Shown piece after piece: positions 25,140 to 35,476 of a stretch of 46,010 nt of DNA; positions within the stretch are counted from its first letter, which is position 1, and every line of letters begins with the position of its first letter. The notes below the pieces were generated by a model that was not told the DNA's origin, searched no databases, and saw nothing but the letters and a program-made list of their open reading frames with translations. Source of the stretch: Pseudorhodoferax sp. Leaf274 (GTDB lineage Bacteria > Pseudomonadota > Gammaproteobacteria > Burkholderiales > Burkholderiaceae_C). The stretch lies in contig NZ_LMNA01000011.1 in NCBI RefSeq assembly GCF_001422445.1, forward strand, positions 1-46,010, read 5' to 3'. Made by a program: the position numbers and the translations under genes.

Positions 25140-25985
25140 CTACCGGCCCAGCCGCCGGCACAGCTCCAGCGTCGCGACCGACTGGTTCATCGTGTAGAAG
25201 TGCAGCCCCGGCGCGCCGCCGCGCAGCAGCTGCTCGCACAGCGTCGTGACCACATCCAGGCCAAAGGACTTGATCGATGCCGTGTCGTCGCCGAAGGCCT
25301 GCAGGCGCAAGCGGATCCAGCGCGGGATCTCGGCACCGCAGGCGTCCGAGAAGCGCATGAGCTGCGTGGAGCTGCCGATGGGCATGATGCCCGGCACCAC
25401 GGGCACTGCGAGCCCCAGCCGCTGGCTGTCCTCCACGAAGCGGAAGTAGGCGTCGGCGTTGTAGAAGTACTGCGTGATGGCCGAGTCCGCACCGGCACGC
25501 ACCTTGGCCGCATAGGCCTGCATGTCGGCTTCGGGCGAGCGCGCCTGCGGATGCACTTCCGGGTAGGCCGCCACCTCGATGTGAAAGGCGTCGCCCGTCT
25601 CGGCGCGGATGAAGGCCACGAGGTCGCTGGCGTAGTGGAACTCGCCGCCCGCGCCGTAGCCGCTGGGCAGGTCGCCGCGCAGCGCCACCAGACGCTTGAC
25701 GCCCATCGCGCGCAGCTCGGCCAGCTGCGTGCGCACGGTCTCTTTGGTGGCGCCGATGCACGAGAAGTGCGAGGCCGCGTCCACGCCCTCGGCCAGGATC
25801 TCGCCCACGGTGCCGAAGGTGCCCTGCTGCGTCGAGCCGCCGGCGCCGTAGGTCACCGAGCAGAACTGCGGCTTGCGCGCGTACAGCGCCTGGCGCACGC
25901 CGCGCAGCTTGACCGCGCCTTCGGGCGTCTTCGGCGGAAAGAACTCGTAGCTGACCGGCGTGGCCGGCTGGGTGCCCGTGTTCAT
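25140..25985 (-). CDS. metF: 5,10-methylenetetrahydrofolate reductase
   Basis: MetF reduces methylene-THF to methyl-THF, the methyl donor for methionine synthesis, using FAD. The 281-residue barrel has the N-terminal Tyr-Glu-Phe-Phe-Pro-Pro-Lys motif, Val-Thr-Tyr-Gly-Ala-Gly-Gly-Ser-Thr, Ala-Leu-Arg-Gly-Asp, and Gln-Tyr-Phe-Tyr-Asn-Ala-Asp. It starts in an ATGA overlap with tlyA and is the last gene of an ahcY-tlyA-metF operon. The upstream SAH riboswitch should raise its expression when S-adenosylhomocysteine builds up, linking methyl supply to the SAM cycle. It is convergent with the TTC38-like gene, with a gap of nine bases. Confidence 0.97.
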   Translation of the reverse strand: MNTGTQPATPVSYEFFPPKTPEGAVKLRGVRQALYARKPQFCSVTYGAGGSTQQGTFGTVGEILAEGVDAASHFSCIGATKETVRTQLAELRAMGVKRLVALRGDLPSGYGAGGEFHYASDLVAFIRAETGDAFHIEVAAYPEVHPQARSPEADMQAYAAKVRAGADSAITQYFYNADAYFRFVEDSQRLGLAVPVVPGIMPIGSSTQLMRFSDACGAEIPRWIRLRLQAFGDDTASIKSFGLDVVTTLCEQLLRGGAPGLHFYTMNQSVATLELCRRLGR

Positions 25986-26757
25986 GTCTTCTTTCTCCCC
26001 AGGATCCAAAACTCGCGGTTGCCGTCGCCCCCGCTGATCGCGCTGTCCCACCAGCCGGCCACGGCCAGGCCGAGCCCGGTGCAGCAATCCTCGACGCGTT
26101 CGCGCACGATGGGGTACATGGCCTCGTCGCGCACGATGCCGCCCTTGCCCACCTGCCCGGGCTGCAGCTCGAACTGCGGCTTGACCAGCATGAGCAGCGC
26201 GCCGTCGTCGGCCAGGAACGGCACGATGGCCGGCAGCACCAGCGTCTGCGAGATGAAGGACAGGTCGCCCACGATGAGGCCGAAGCCCTCTGCAGGCAGC
26301 GCATCGCCGAGGTCTTCGGCCTGCAGCGCGCGGGCGTTGACGCCCTCGATGCAGTCCACGCGCTCGTCCGCGCGCACGCGTGCATGGACCTGGCCGTGGC
26401 CCACGTCCACGCCCACGACATGCGCCGCACCGTGCTGTAGCAGGCAGTCGGTGAAGCCGCCGGTGGACTGGCCCACGTCCAGGCACACCAGGCCGGTCGG
26501 GTCGATGCCGCTCGATTGCAACGCGCCTTCGAGCTTGAGCCCGCCGCGCGAAACGTAGCGCGATTCGGCCGCGTCGGCCAGCTGCAGCTCGGCCGCTTCC
26601 GGCAGCTCGTCGCGGTTCTTGGCCACCGCCTTCCAGGGACCGTTGCCGACGCGCCAGGACAGGCCCGCGGCGATGAGCCGCTGGGCCTGCGAGCGGGATG
26701 CGGCCAGGCCGCGGTCCACCAGCAGTTGGTCGGCACGCATGCCCAGGCCCGCCGCCA

Positions 26758-26758
<1 letters not shown>
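25982..26758 (-). CDS. tlyA: TlyA-family rRNA 2'-O-methyltransferase
   Basis: TlyA-type enzymes methylate ribose in rRNA using SAM; some were named hemolysin A. The 258-residue protein has an N-terminal S4 RNA-binding domain (Arg-Ala-Asp-Gln-Leu-Leu-Val-Asp-Arg-Gly-Leu, Ser-Arg-Ser-Gln-Ala-Gln). Ser-Arg-Gly-Gly-Leu-Lys-Leu follows, then an FtsJ-like methyltransferase domain with Leu-Asp-Val-Gly-Gln-Ser-Thr-Gly-Gly-Phe-Thr-Asp as the SAM site and Val-Lys-Pro-Gln-Phe-Glu. The ATG at 26758 overlaps the ahcY stop by one base; Met7 (26740) is another possible start. A SAM-using enzyme between two SAM-cycle genes makes functional sense, since it produces SAH. The rRNA target is not established by sequence. 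Confidence 0.93.
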
Positions 26759-28206
<1,448 letters not shown>

Positions 28207-28283
28207 GACGGCTCCGTGGTCCCGGGCAGGGACAGGTTGAAGACGACCACGCTTGGGGGAAGAGGACTCACCGCACGGAGCGT

Positions 28284-28357
28284 GGGCGAGCGTCGTTGCA
28301 AATGGAATCCGAGCCTCGCGCCACCTCGTGTCGGGCGGCGCTGCAACGCTCCTCGGA
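28284..28357 (-). promoter_or_regulatory. SAH riboswitch upstream of ahcY
   Basis: Read on the minus strand, the leader has the conserved 5' element CCGAGGAGCGTTGCAGCG, a distal variable arm, the matching GCTCGG strand, and then TGCAACGACGCTC, which pairs back with GAGCGTTGCA as a pseudoknot-like element. This is the SAH riboswitch layout known upstream of ahcY in beta- and gammaproteobacteria. It turns gene expression on when S-adenosylhomocysteine accumulates. The boundaries are by eye. Confidence 0.92.
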
Positions 28358-28365
28358 AGCGGCGG

Positions 28366-28393
28366 ATTATAGGAGCGTCGGCCGTGGCGGCAA
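28366..28393 (-). promoter_or_regulatory. Promoter of the ahcY operon
   Basis: On the minus strand TTGCCG (28388-28393) and a perfect TATAAT (28366-28371) are 16 bp apart. The expected start of transcription falls just before the SAH riboswitch, so nearly the whole leader is the switch and its expression platform. Confidence 0.85.
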
Positions 28394-28572
28394 CCGCGCG
28401 CGCAGCGCCCCGCGCCGCGCCGTCTGCCATGCCAGCCACCGGCGCAAGTGGAAGTGGCACGCGCGGGTCGTACGCCCTGCCCCAGGCACAAGACAGGCCC
28501 CAGCCCATACCGTGCGAAAGTGCACGATTGCGTGGACCCACCTGCAGGATTGGTCGGAACAATACGCCGCCC

Positions 28573-30693
28573 ATGAAACCCGACGCCCCACCGAGCACAC
28601 CGGTGCCCGCCGCCACGCCGGCGCAGGCCGCCGACTTCTCGACCCTCTTCGACTTCCTGCCCATCGGGGCCTACCGCTCCTCGCCCGATGGCCGCCAGAT
28701 CCGTGCCAACCCGGCCCAGGTTCGCCTGAACGGCTACGCGCACGAGGCCGAGTTGCTGGCAGTGATGCAGGACATCGGCCGCGACTGGTATGTGGACCCG
28801 ACGCGGCGCGCCACGTTCCGGGCACTGCTGGACGGACAGGGCTATGTGCGCGGCTTCGTCTCCGAGGTCTACCGCCACAAGACGGGCGAACGCATCTGGG
28901 TCAGCGAGAACGCCCACGTGGTGCGCGATGCCGAGGGCAGCATCCAGTTCTACGAGGGCACCGTAGAGGACATCACCGAGCGGGTGCGTGCCGAGGCCGA
29001 ACTACGCCAGCGCGACGAGATCTGGAAGCTCGCGCTGGAAAGCACGGGCGATGGCGTCTGGGACTGGAACCTGGCCGAGGGCCTGGCCCAGCTGTCGCGC
29101 CGCTGCCTGGAGATGTACGGCTTCGCGGAGGACGACCCGCGCCTGTCGCCGCGCGGCATGGACCAGCGCACCCATCCGGACGACAAGGCGCAGATGCTGC
29201 GCGACCGCCAGGCCCATCTCGATGGCAGCGCCCCCAGCTACGTGAACGAGCACCGCGTGCTGTGCGCGGACGGCTCGTGGAAATGGATCCTCACGCGCGG
29301 CATGGTGATCGGCCGCGACGCACAGGGCCGGCCGCTGCGCATGGTGGGCACGCACACCGACATCACGCAGCGCAAGAAGGCCGAGGCACTGATCTGGCAC
29401 CAGGCCAACTTCGACGCGCTGACCGGCCTGCCCAACCGCCGCATGCTGCGCGACCGCCTGGGCCAGCACATGCTGCGCTGCGACCGCGAGCGGCGGCAGC
29501 TCGCCCTGCTGTTCATCGACCTGGACCACTTCAAGGCCGTCAACGACACCCTGGGCCACGAGGGCGGCGATCGGTTGCTGATCGAGGCCGCGCAGCGGCT
29601 AGGCAGCTGCGTGCGTGCTTCCGACACCGTCGCGCGCATGGGCGGCGACGAGTTCACCGTGGTGCTGCCCGAACTGCACGACGCACGCGAGGTCGAGCGC
29701 ATCGTGCAGGCCATCCTGCGCGAGATGGCGCGGGCCTTCCACATCGGCGACGAGGCCGCGTTCGTCACCGCCAGCATCGGCATCACCTTCTATCCCGGCG
29801 ACGGCCAGAGCGTGGACGACCTGCTGCGCCAGGCCGACCAGGCGCTTTACGTGGCCAAGGACGGCGGCCGCAACCGCTTTGGCTACTTCACGCCGGCGCT
29901 GCAGGAAGGCGCCCAGCTGCGGGCCCGCGTCGCCAACGACCTGCACGGCGCGCTGCCGGCGCGGCAGTTCAGCGTCGAGTACCAGCCCATCGTGGCGCTG
30001 GCCAGCGGCGCCGTGCACATGGCCGAGGCGTTGCTGCGCTGGAGCCACCCGCAACGCGGCCGCATGGCGCCGGTGGACTTCGTGCCCATCGCCGAGGCCA
30101 ACGGCATGATCGTCCAGATCGGCGAATGGGTGTTCCGCGAGGCGGCGCGCCAGACGCAGCTGTGGCGTGCGCGGCTCGATGCGCGCTTCCAGATCAGCGT
30201 CAACAAGTCGCCTGTGCAGTTCCACCGTGCCGACGAGGACCGCACGCAGTGGCTGCGCGAACTCTCGGCATGGCAGCTGCCGCGCCATGCGCTGGCGGTG
30301 GAGATCACCGAAAGCCTGCTGCTGGACCCCAGCGCCAACGTGGCCGACCACTTGATGGCGCTGCGCGAAGCGGGCATCAGCGTATCGCTGGACGATTTCG
30401 GCACGGGCTACTGCTCGCTGGCCTACCTGCAGCGCTACGACATCGACTTCATCAAGATCGACAAGTCCTTCGTGGGCGGACTCGCGCCGCGGTCCAACGA
30501 CCTGGCGCTGTGCAAGGCGATGATCGTGATGGCCCACCAGCTCGGCATCGCCGTCATCGCCGAAGGCGTGGAGACCCCGGCGCAGCGCGACCTGCTGCTG
30601 GAGGCCGGCTGCGACTACGCGCAGGGCTACCTGTTCGCGCAGGCCATGCCGGCCGAGCAGTTCGAGGCCTGGTTCAGCCAGCCGCGCGCCTGA
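28573..30693 (+). CDS. PAS-PAS-GGDEF-EAL cyclic-di-GMP protein
   Basis: This 706-residue cytoplasmic regulator can both make and break cyclic-di-GMP, judging by intact motifs. Two PAS sensor domains (about 22-140 and 145-275) include Glu-Gly-Thr-Val-Glu-Asp-Ile-Thr-Glu and Val-Gly-Thr-His-Thr-Asp-Ile-Thr. The cyclase domain has Gly-Gly-Asp-Glu-Phe near 357, with an inhibitory Arg-x-x-Asp five residues before it. The phosphodiesterase domain has Glu-Ala-Leu-Leu-Arg-Trp near 484, Asp-Asp-Phe-Gly-Thr-Gly-Tyr, Lys-Ile-Asp-Lys and Glu-Gly-Val-Glu-Thr. No membrane segment is seen. It is divergent from ahcY, and its 3' end overlaps pcaB by 20 bp. The signal sensed and the net activity are unknown. 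Confidence 0.93.
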   Translation: MKPDAPPSTPVPAATPAQAADFSTLFDFLPIGAYRSSPDGRQIRANPAQVRLNGYAHEAELLAVMQDIGRDWYVDPTRRATFRALLDGQGYVRGFVSEVYRHKTGERIWVSENAHVVRDAEGSIQFYEGTVEDITERVRAEAELRQRDEIWKLALESTGDGVWDWNLAEGLAQLSRRCLEMYGFAEDDPRLSPRGMDQRTHPDDKAQMLRDRQAHLDGSAPSYVNEHRVLCADGSWKWILTRGMVIGRDAQGRPLRMVGTHTDITQRKKAEALIWHQANFDALTGLPNRRMLRDRLGQHMLRCDRERRQLALLFIDLDHFKAVNDTLGHEGGDRLLIEAAQRLGSCVRASDTVARMGGDEFTVVLPELHDAREVERIVQAILREMARAFHIGDEAAFVTASIGITFYPGDGQSVDDLLRQADQALYVAKDGGRNRFGYFTPALQEGAQLRARVANDLHGALPARQFSVEYQPIVALASGAVHMAEALLRWSHPQRGRMAPVDFVPIAEANGMIVQIGEWVFREAARQTQLWRARLDARFQISVNKSPVQFHRADEDRTQWLRELSAWQLPRHALAVEITESLLLDPSANVADHLMALREAGISVSLDDFGTGYCSLAYLQRYDIDFIKIDKSFVGGLAPRSNDLALCKAMIVMAHQLGIAVIAEGVETPAQRDLLLEAGCDYAQGYLFAQAMPAEQFEAWFSQPRA

Positions 30694-31876
30694 GTTCGGC
30701 GACGCGCTGGCGTGCCTGTACGCCGGCCATGGCCACCTGGGCCGGCGCGAACCATGCGCGCACGGTCTCGCCCGGCAGTTCGGCGCACACGCTGTCGATG
30801 TTGGCCTGCATGCGCGCCGTGTCGACGCGCAGGCCCGGCAAGGCCGTGGCCAGGGCGCGCAGGCCGCCGTGCGCAGCCATCCACAGCGACGACCATTCGG
30901 CCTGCTCCGCCTGCCAGGCGCCCAGTGCGCGCTCGTGCTGCTGCACCATGCCGGCCAGCAGCGCCGCGACACGCTGCGGCACGCGCTGGGCCGCCGCCAG
31001 CGCCACCATGGACGCGACCGGGTTGCGCTTGTGCGGCATCACGGTGGAGATGCCGCGGCCGGTCTCGGCCGGCTCCATGAGTTCGCCGACCTCGTGCTGG
31101 CCCAGCAGCGCCAGGTCGGCCGCCAGCTTGCCCAGGCTGCCGGCCAGAAGGCCCAGTGCGCAGCCCAGCGCGACCCAGTCGTCGCGCTGGGTGTGCCAGG
31201 CGCCACCGCCGTCGCGCAGGCCTAGGGCCGCGGCCACCCGCGCGCGCACGGCCGCCGCGCGCTGCGCGTCCACCTGCATCTGCGCCAGCGTACCGACGCC
31301 GCCGCCCAGCTGCAGCTGCAGCGCCTGTGCCGCGGCCTGCTGCAGGCGCTGCCCGCCACGCACCAGCGGCGCGGCCCAGTCGGCGCACTTGAAGCCCAGG
31401 CTGGTGACCGATGCGGGCTGCATCAGCGTGCGTGCCAGCATGGGGGTGTCGGCGTGTCGCTCGGCCAGCGCCAGCAAGGTCTCGGTGCAGCGCTGCAGGT
31501 CGGCATCGACCAGGGCCAGCGCATCGCGCGTGACCAGCACCAGTGCGGTGTCGATCACGTCCTGGCTGGTGCTGCCGAAGTGCGTCCACTCCACCGCCTC
31601 GGCGTTGAACAGGCCCACGGCCTCGCGCAGCGCCTTGATGAGCGGGATCGCGACGCTGCCGGCCCGGCCGCTGTCGCGCACGATCTTCTCGACGTCGAAC
31701 AGCTCGACCCGGCAGGTGCCGACGATGGAGCGCGCGATGGCCTGCGGCATCAGCCCCTCGTCGGCCTGGGCCTGGGCCAGGGCCGCCTCGAAGCGCAGCA
31801 TCGCCGCCACCACGCCGGGACCGCTGAACGCGGCCACCGCCTCGGAAGTGGAGAGGTAGCCCTCGAAGATGCTCAC
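30674..31876 (-). CDS. pcaB: 3-carboxy-cis,cis-muconate cycloisomerase (PcaB-like)
   Basis: PcaB converts 3-carboxymuconate to 4-carboxymuconolactone in the protocatechuate branch of the beta-ketoadipate pathway. The 400-residue protein is of the fumarase/aspartase superfamily, with Phe-Gly-Ser-Thr-Ser-Gln-Asp-Val and the signature Gly-Ile-Ser-Thr-Val-Met-Pro-His-Lys-Arg-Asn-Pro. The middle Gly-Gly-Gly-Val-Gly-Thr-Leu segment and the length favour PcaB over adenylosuccinate lyase. The start is GTG at 31876, ten bases after the dehydrogenase gene's stop, so the two are probably co-transcribed. The neighbours, a shikimate dehydrogenase homologue, an aromatic acid-type transporter and an IclR regulator, support catabolism of aromatic or hydroaromatic acids. 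Confidence 0.85.
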   Translation of the reverse strand: MSIFEGYLSTSEAVAAFSGPGVVAAMLRFEAALAQAQADEGLMPQAIARSIVGTCRVELFDVEKIVRDSGRAGSVAIPLIKALREAVGLFNAEAVEWTHFGSTSQDVIDTALVLVTRDALALVDADLQRCTETLLALAERHADTPMLARTLMQPASVTSLGFKCADWAAPLVRGGQRLQQAAAQALQLQLGGGVGTLAQMQVDAQRAAAVRARVAAALGLRDGGGAWHTQRDDWVALGCALGLLAGSLGKLAADLALLGQHEVGELMEPAETGRGISTVMPHKRNPVASMVALAAAQRVPQRVAALLAGMVQQHERALGAWQAEQAEWSSLWMAAHGGLRALATALPGLRVDTARMQANIDSVCAELPGETVRAWFAPAQVAMAGVQARQRVAELRRAAG

Positions 31877-31886
31877 GAACGGAGGT

Positions 31887-32720
31887 TCAGTACTGCAGCT
31901 TGGCCACGGCGCGCAACGCCTCGGCGGTGGTGGTGCCGAAGCCGAAGAACTCCAGGTAGGCCGGGATCTGCTCGAACAGCATGTCGGTGCCCACCTGCAC
32001 GGCGCAGCCCTTGTCCATGGCGGCGCGCAGCAGCGGCGTGTATTCGCTCTTCATGACCACCTCGCCGACGAAAGCGGACGGTGCGATGCGGTCGATGTCG
32101 AACGGCAGCGGATCGCCCTCCTGCATGCCCAGCGGCGTGGCGTTGACGACGATGTCGAAGCCAGCCGGGTCCTTGCTGCCGGTGCGCACCACCAGGCTGG
32201 GATAGTGCTGGCGCAGCCGTGCGGCCAGCGCGTCGGCCGATTCGGCACGCGCGTCGAACAGCGCCAGCTCGGCCGCGCCGGCCTGGGCGATGGATGCCGC
32301 GATGGCCGAGCCCACGCCGCCCGCACCCGACACCAGGACGCGCGCGCCGGCAAAGCTGCGGCCCTTGCGCTGCACGCCGCGCACGAAGCCGGCGCCGTCG
32401 AACATGTCGCCCAGCAGGCTGCCGTCGGGCCGCTTGAGCACGGCATTGCAGGCACCGGCGATGCGCGCCGTGGGCGTGGCCTCGTCGACCAGGTCCAGCG
32501 TCACGACCTTGTGCGGCATCGTGATCAACGCACCGCGCAGGTTGGAGAAACGCATGATCTGGCGCAGCGAGACCGCGTAGTCCTCGGGCAGCACGCCCAT
32601 CGGCACGACCACGGCATCGATGCCCTGTTGGTCGAACCAGGGGTTGTAGATCATCGGCGCCTTGAAGGTGGCCGTGGGGTAGCCCAGGTGGGCGATCAGC
32701 GTGGTCTTGCCGGAGATCAT
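31887..32720 (-). CDS. Shikimate/quinate dehydrogenase-like protein
   Basis: This 277-residue protein is of the AroE superfamily, which interconverts dehydroshikimate and shikimate or oxidises quinate/shikimate. The catalytic Lys is present in Ile-Thr-Met-Pro-His-Lys, the nucleotide site is Val-Ser-Gly-Ala-Gly-Gly-Val-Gly-Ser-Ala, and Asn-Ala-Thr-Pro-Leu-Gly-Met is conserved. The usual Asn-Thr-Asp-Gly motif reads Met-Phe-Asp-Gly, keeping the catalytic Asp but not the substrate-binding Asn-Thr. That points to a divergent, probably catabolic member rather than the biosynthetic AroE. It lies between the transporter and pcaB on the same strand. The substrate, quinate, shikimate or a related acid, is inferred. 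Confidence 0.82.
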   Translation of the reverse strand: MISGKTTLIAHLGYPTATFKAPMIYNPWFDQQGIDAVVVPMGVLPEDYAVSLRQIMRFSNLRGALITMPHKVVTLDLVDEATPTARIAGACNAVLKRPDGSLLGDMFDGAGFVRGVQRKGRSFAGARVLVSGAGGVGSAIAASIAQAGAAELALFDARAESADALAARLRQHYPSLVVRTGSKDPAGFDIVVNATPLGMQEGDPLPFDIDRIAPSAFVGEVVMKSEYTPLLRAAMDKGCAVQVGTDMLFEQIPAYLEFFGFGTTTAEALRAVAKLQY

Positions 32721-32759
32721 GGGATGTGTGCGGTGCGTTCGTGATCGGATGGGCGATTG

Positions 32760-34163
32760 TCAGGCGCTGGCGCGGCCCTGGGCCACGGCCGCATCGCGCT
32801 GGCGGTGGTATTCGTCCAGCGGCACGGGCTGCGCGTCGGGCCGGCCCAGATCCAGCATCGGGATGCGGAAGGTCTCCCGGGCGCTCGCGGCCGCCAGCGC
32901 GGCGATGACCGTGATGCCGAAGGCGATGGCGCCCACGGTCAGCCAGATGTGTTGCGCGCCGGGCGGGGCGACGACGGTGAACAGCGCCGGCAGCATGGCG
33001 GTGATGGCCGTGCCCACGTTCTGCGAGATGGCCATGGCCGACACCCGGGTGCGCGTGGGGAACAGCTCGGGGTAGAAGCTCGGGAACACCGCGTTGTAGC
33101 CCTGGTAGACCACGCCCCACATCAGCAGCGACATGAAGATGGCCAGCGTCACGTTGTGGATGCTGATGGCGTACAGGTAGCCGAAGGCGAGCAGGCCGGC
33201 CAGCAGCGAACCCACGATCAGCGGCGGCTTGCGGCCGATGCGGTCGGACAGGTTGCCCACGAAAGGGATCACCACCACGGCCAGGATGTTGCCCATCACG
33301 GGAATCCACAGGTACACGTCCTTGGCGAAGTTGACGCCGTAGGCCGGCTGCACCGCATAGGCGGCGCCGAAGATCGTGGCCACGACCGGGATCACGTTCA
33401 TGAGCGCCATCAGCACCACGCGCAGCATGTCGCGCCAGCTGTACTTGAACGCGTCGACGATGGGCGAGCGGGCGCGCTGCTGCTGCACGCTCTTGTCGGT
33501 GAAGGCGGGCGTCTCGTCCACCTCGCGCCGGATGATGTAGCCAGCCACGATCACGATGAAGGACAGCAGGAACGGAATGCGCCAGCCCCAGGTGTTGAAC
33601 GACTCCTCGGGCATGTAGTGCGCCAGCGGCAGGAACACGGCGGCGGCCAGGATCTGGCCGGCCTGCACGCCCTGCAGCGTGAAGCTGGCGAAGAAGCCAC
33701 GGCGCCCGAACGGCGCGTGCTCCAGGATCATGGAACTGGCGCCCGAGATCTCGCCGGCGACGGCGAAGCCCTGGATCAGGCGGCACACCACCAGCAGGAA
33801 CGGCGCCCACAGGCCGATCTGCTCGTAGGTCGGCAGCAGGCCGACGGCGATGGTCGAGAAGCCCATCAGGAACATGCACCAGACCAGTACCTTCTTGCGG
33901 CCGTGCGTGTCGCCGATGTGGCCCAGCACGAAGGCGCCGATGGGGCGGGCCACGTAGCCCACGCCGTAGGTGGCCAGCGAGGCAATGATGGCGATGCCGG
34001 GGTCGCCCTTGGGGAAGAAGATCTGCGGAAAGATCAGCGCCGCTGCCGTGGCGTAGATGAAGAAGTCGTAATACTCCAGCGCGGACCCGATCCAGCCGCT
34101 GGCTGCGGCCTTCTTGGATTGGTGCCGGCCCTGCGGCTCGTGCGCAGCGGTTGCGGTGCTCAT
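32760..34163 (-). CDS. MHS-family MFS transporter
   Basis: This 467-residue, twelve-helix transporter is of the metabolite:proton symporter (MHS) type, like ShiA (shikimate), ProP or KgtP. Typical motifs are Gly-Ser-Ala-Leu-Glu-Tyr-Tyr-Asp-Phe-Phe-Ile-Tyr near the start, Gly-Asp-Thr-His-Gly-Arg-Lys-Lys between helices 2 and 3, and Arg-Leu-Ile-Gln-Gly-Phe-Ala-Val-Ala-Gly-Glu. A strong AGGAGAC ribosome-binding sequence precedes the ATG at 34163. It heads the transporter-dehydrogenase-pcaB run and is divergent from the IclR regulator, with PcaR-like operators in the gap. An aromatic or hydroaromatic acid such as shikimate or quinate is the likely cargo, by context. Confidence 0.9.
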   Translation of the reverse strand: MSTATAAHEPQGRHQSKKAAASGWIGSALEYYDFFIYATAAALIFPQIFFPKGDPGIAIIASLATYGVGYVARPIGAFVLGHIGDTHGRKKVLVWCMFLMGFSTIAVGLLPTYEQIGLWAPFLLVVCRLIQGFAVAGEISGASSMILEHAPFGRRGFFASFTLQGVQAGQILAAAVFLPLAHYMPEESFNTWGWRIPFLLSFIVIVAGYIIRREVDETPAFTDKSVQQQRARSPIVDAFKYSWRDMLRVVLMALMNVIPVVATIFGAAYAVQPAYGVNFAKDVYLWIPVMGNILAVVVIPFVGNLSDRIGRKPPLIVGSLLAGLLAFGYLYAISIHNVTLAIFMSLLMWGVVYQGYNAVFPSFYPELFPTRTRVSAMAISQNVGTAITAMLPALFTVVAPPGAQHIWLTVGAIAFGITVIAALAAASARETFRIPMLDLGRPDAQPVPLDEYHRQRDAAVAQGRASA

Positions 34164-34192
34164 GGTCTGTCTCCTGATGAAAACGGTAAGTC

Positions 34193-34311
34193 GTTCGACA
34201 ATCGCACTACCGGTGCGACGGACCGAACTCTAAAGAGGACACCCCCGCATCGAACAGCTTGGAAGAGGCGCAAACGTTCGATAATCGAACAATATCGCGC
34301 GATTATCGATC
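34193..34311. promoter_or_regulatory. Three PcaR/IclR-type operator sites
   Basis: GTTCGACAATCGCAC (34193-34207), GTTCGATAATCGAAC (34276-34290, a perfect 7-bp palindrome about one base) and, on the minus strand, GATCGATAATCGCGC (34297-34311) are close variants of one 15-mer. As I recall it, the operator of Pseudomonas PcaR, an IclR-family protein, is GTTCGATAATCGCAC, which the first two sites match at 14 of 15. One site is 30 bp from the transporter start and two lie close to the regulator start, fitting control of both and autoregulation. Confidence 0.8.
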
Positions 34312-34330
34312 AAAGCAAGGGTTTTCACCG

Positions 34331-35116
34331 ATGATTGACCCCTCTGACGCGGTGCCCGCCGGCCTGCAGCGGCGCGACTGGATCGCCGGGCTGGACCGCG
34401 GCCTGGGCCTGATCGAAGCCTTCGACGATGCCCACCCGCGCATGACCGCCAGCGAGATCGGCCAGCGCACCGGCATGACGCGCACCGCGGCGCGGCGCTA
34501 CCTGCTCACGCTGCAGCACCTGGGCTACGTGGCCGGCGACGGCAAGCTGTTCTGGCTCACGCCGCGCGTGCTGCGCCTGGGGCAGTCGTACCTGGAGTCG
34601 GCGCGGCTGCCGCGCGTGGTGCAGCCGTTCCTGCAGCGCGTGGCGGCCGGGACGCACGAGACCGCCTACCTGGCGGTCCTGGACGGCGACGACGTGGTCT
34701 ACATCGCGCGCAACGGCCCCAACCGGAGCATGAACACCGGCTACGTGCTGGGCGCCCGCGTGCCGGCGCAGCTGACGGCCTCAGGCACGCTGATGCTGGC
34801 GCTGCGGCCCGAGGGCGAGACGGAGCACTGGCTGCAGACGCACGAACTGCGCGTGTTCACGCCCCACACCATCGCCAGCAAGGACCGGCTGCGCCTGGAG
34901 TTCGCGCGCATCCGGGCGCAGGGCTGGTCGCTGTCGGAGCAGCAGCTGGACCTGAACTCGCGCGGCATCGCCGTGCCGCTGCGCGACCGCAACGGCGACG
35001 TCGTGGGCGCGCTCAACATCACCATGCCCATGGGCCACGAAAGCAGCGAAGACGCCGTCACCCGTGTGCTGCCGGTGCTGCGCGAGACCGCGCAGGCCAT
35101 GCGCAACCTGATCTGA
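34331..35116 (+). CDS. IclR-family regulator (PcaR/PobR-like)
   Basis: This 261-residue regulator has an N-terminal winged helix-turn-helix (about 20-85: Leu-Asp-Arg-Gly-Leu-Gly-Leu-Ile-Glu-Ala-Phe, Met-Thr-Arg-Thr-Ala-Ala-Arg-Arg-Tyr-Leu-Leu-Thr-Leu) and a GAF-like effector domain ending in Asn-Ile-Thr-Met-Pro-Met. The Arg-Tyr-Leu-Leu-Thr-Leu-Gln-x-Leu-Gly-Tyr form is typical of the PcaR/PcaU/PobR subgroup that controls aromatic acid catabolism. The gene is divergent from the transporter operon, and the gap holds three sites like the PcaR operator. The effector is probably a pathway compound such as beta-ketoadipate, protocatechuate or a quinate relative; this is inferred. Confidence 0.9.
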   Translation: MIDPSDAVPAGLQRRDWIAGLDRGLGLIEAFDDAHPRMTASEIGQRTGMTRTAARRYLLTLQHLGYVAGDGKLFWLTPRVLRLGQSYLESARLPRVVQPFLQRVAAGTHETAYLAVLDGDDVVYIARNGPNRSMNTGYVLGARVPAQLTASGTLMLALRPEGETEHWLQTHELRVFTPHTIASKDRLRLEFARIRAQGWSLSEQQLDLNSRGIAVPLRDRNGDVVGALNITMPMGHESSEDAVTRVLPVLRETAQAMRNLI

Positions 35117-35425
35117 TCAAGGGCCGACCACGAGGCAGGACAGCGGCGCGGCCTCGCCCACGGTCCACTGGGCGGCCTTGCCCTTGCCGCGCAGATGGTA
35201 GCCGGCGCCCGCGTACAGGAAGCCGGAAGCGCTGGCCTGTTGCGCCAGCCGCGCCCCGTCGCCACCCGGCAGCGCCACCAGCGCGTGGTCGCGTTCGAAG
35301 CGCACCGCGCCTTCGCAGGCGTAGGCCACGGCCGGCGCGCGCACCGGCGTGCAGGCTGCCAGCGCGGCCAGCGCGGCCAGCAACACCACCACGGCCCCCC
35401 GCGGCAACATCCATCCATGCGGCAT
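35117..35425 (-). CDS. MliC-like lipoprotein (lysozyme inhibitor family)
   Basis: This 102-residue lipoprotein has a signal peptide with a lipobox Leu-Ala-Ala-Cys near residue 24. The body has Tyr-Ala-Cys-Glu-Gly-Ala-Val-Arg-Phe, a Val-Ala-Leu-Pro strand, Ser-Gly-Phe-Leu-Tyr-Ala-Gly-Ala-Gly-Tyr-His-Leu-Arg-Gly-Lys-Gly and a closing Ser-Cys. That is the layout of the MliC/C-type lysozyme inhibitor family, with two cysteines for a disulphide. The ATG at 35425 has a very good AGGAGG site seven bases upstream. It is convergent with the IclR gene, with stops abutting, and divergent from the DUF1161 gene. Lysozyme inhibition is a family-based inference. Confidence 0.8.
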   Translation of the reverse strand: MPHGWMLPRGAVVVLLAALAALAACTPVRAPAVAYACEGAVRFERDHALVALPGGDGARLAQQASASGFLYAGAGYHLRGKGKAAQWTVGEAAPLSCLVVGP

Positions 35426-35476
35426 CCGGCCCTCCTTTTTCGTCCGCGGCATTCTTGCAGTGAGACACTCGTGCCC

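Noticed and set aside
30674-31876. Adenylosuccinate lyase (purB) instead of pcaB
   Set aside because: The length, the Gly-Ile-Ser-Thr-Val-Met-Pro-His-Lys signature and the catabolic neighbours with PcaR-like operators fit the cycloisomerase better.
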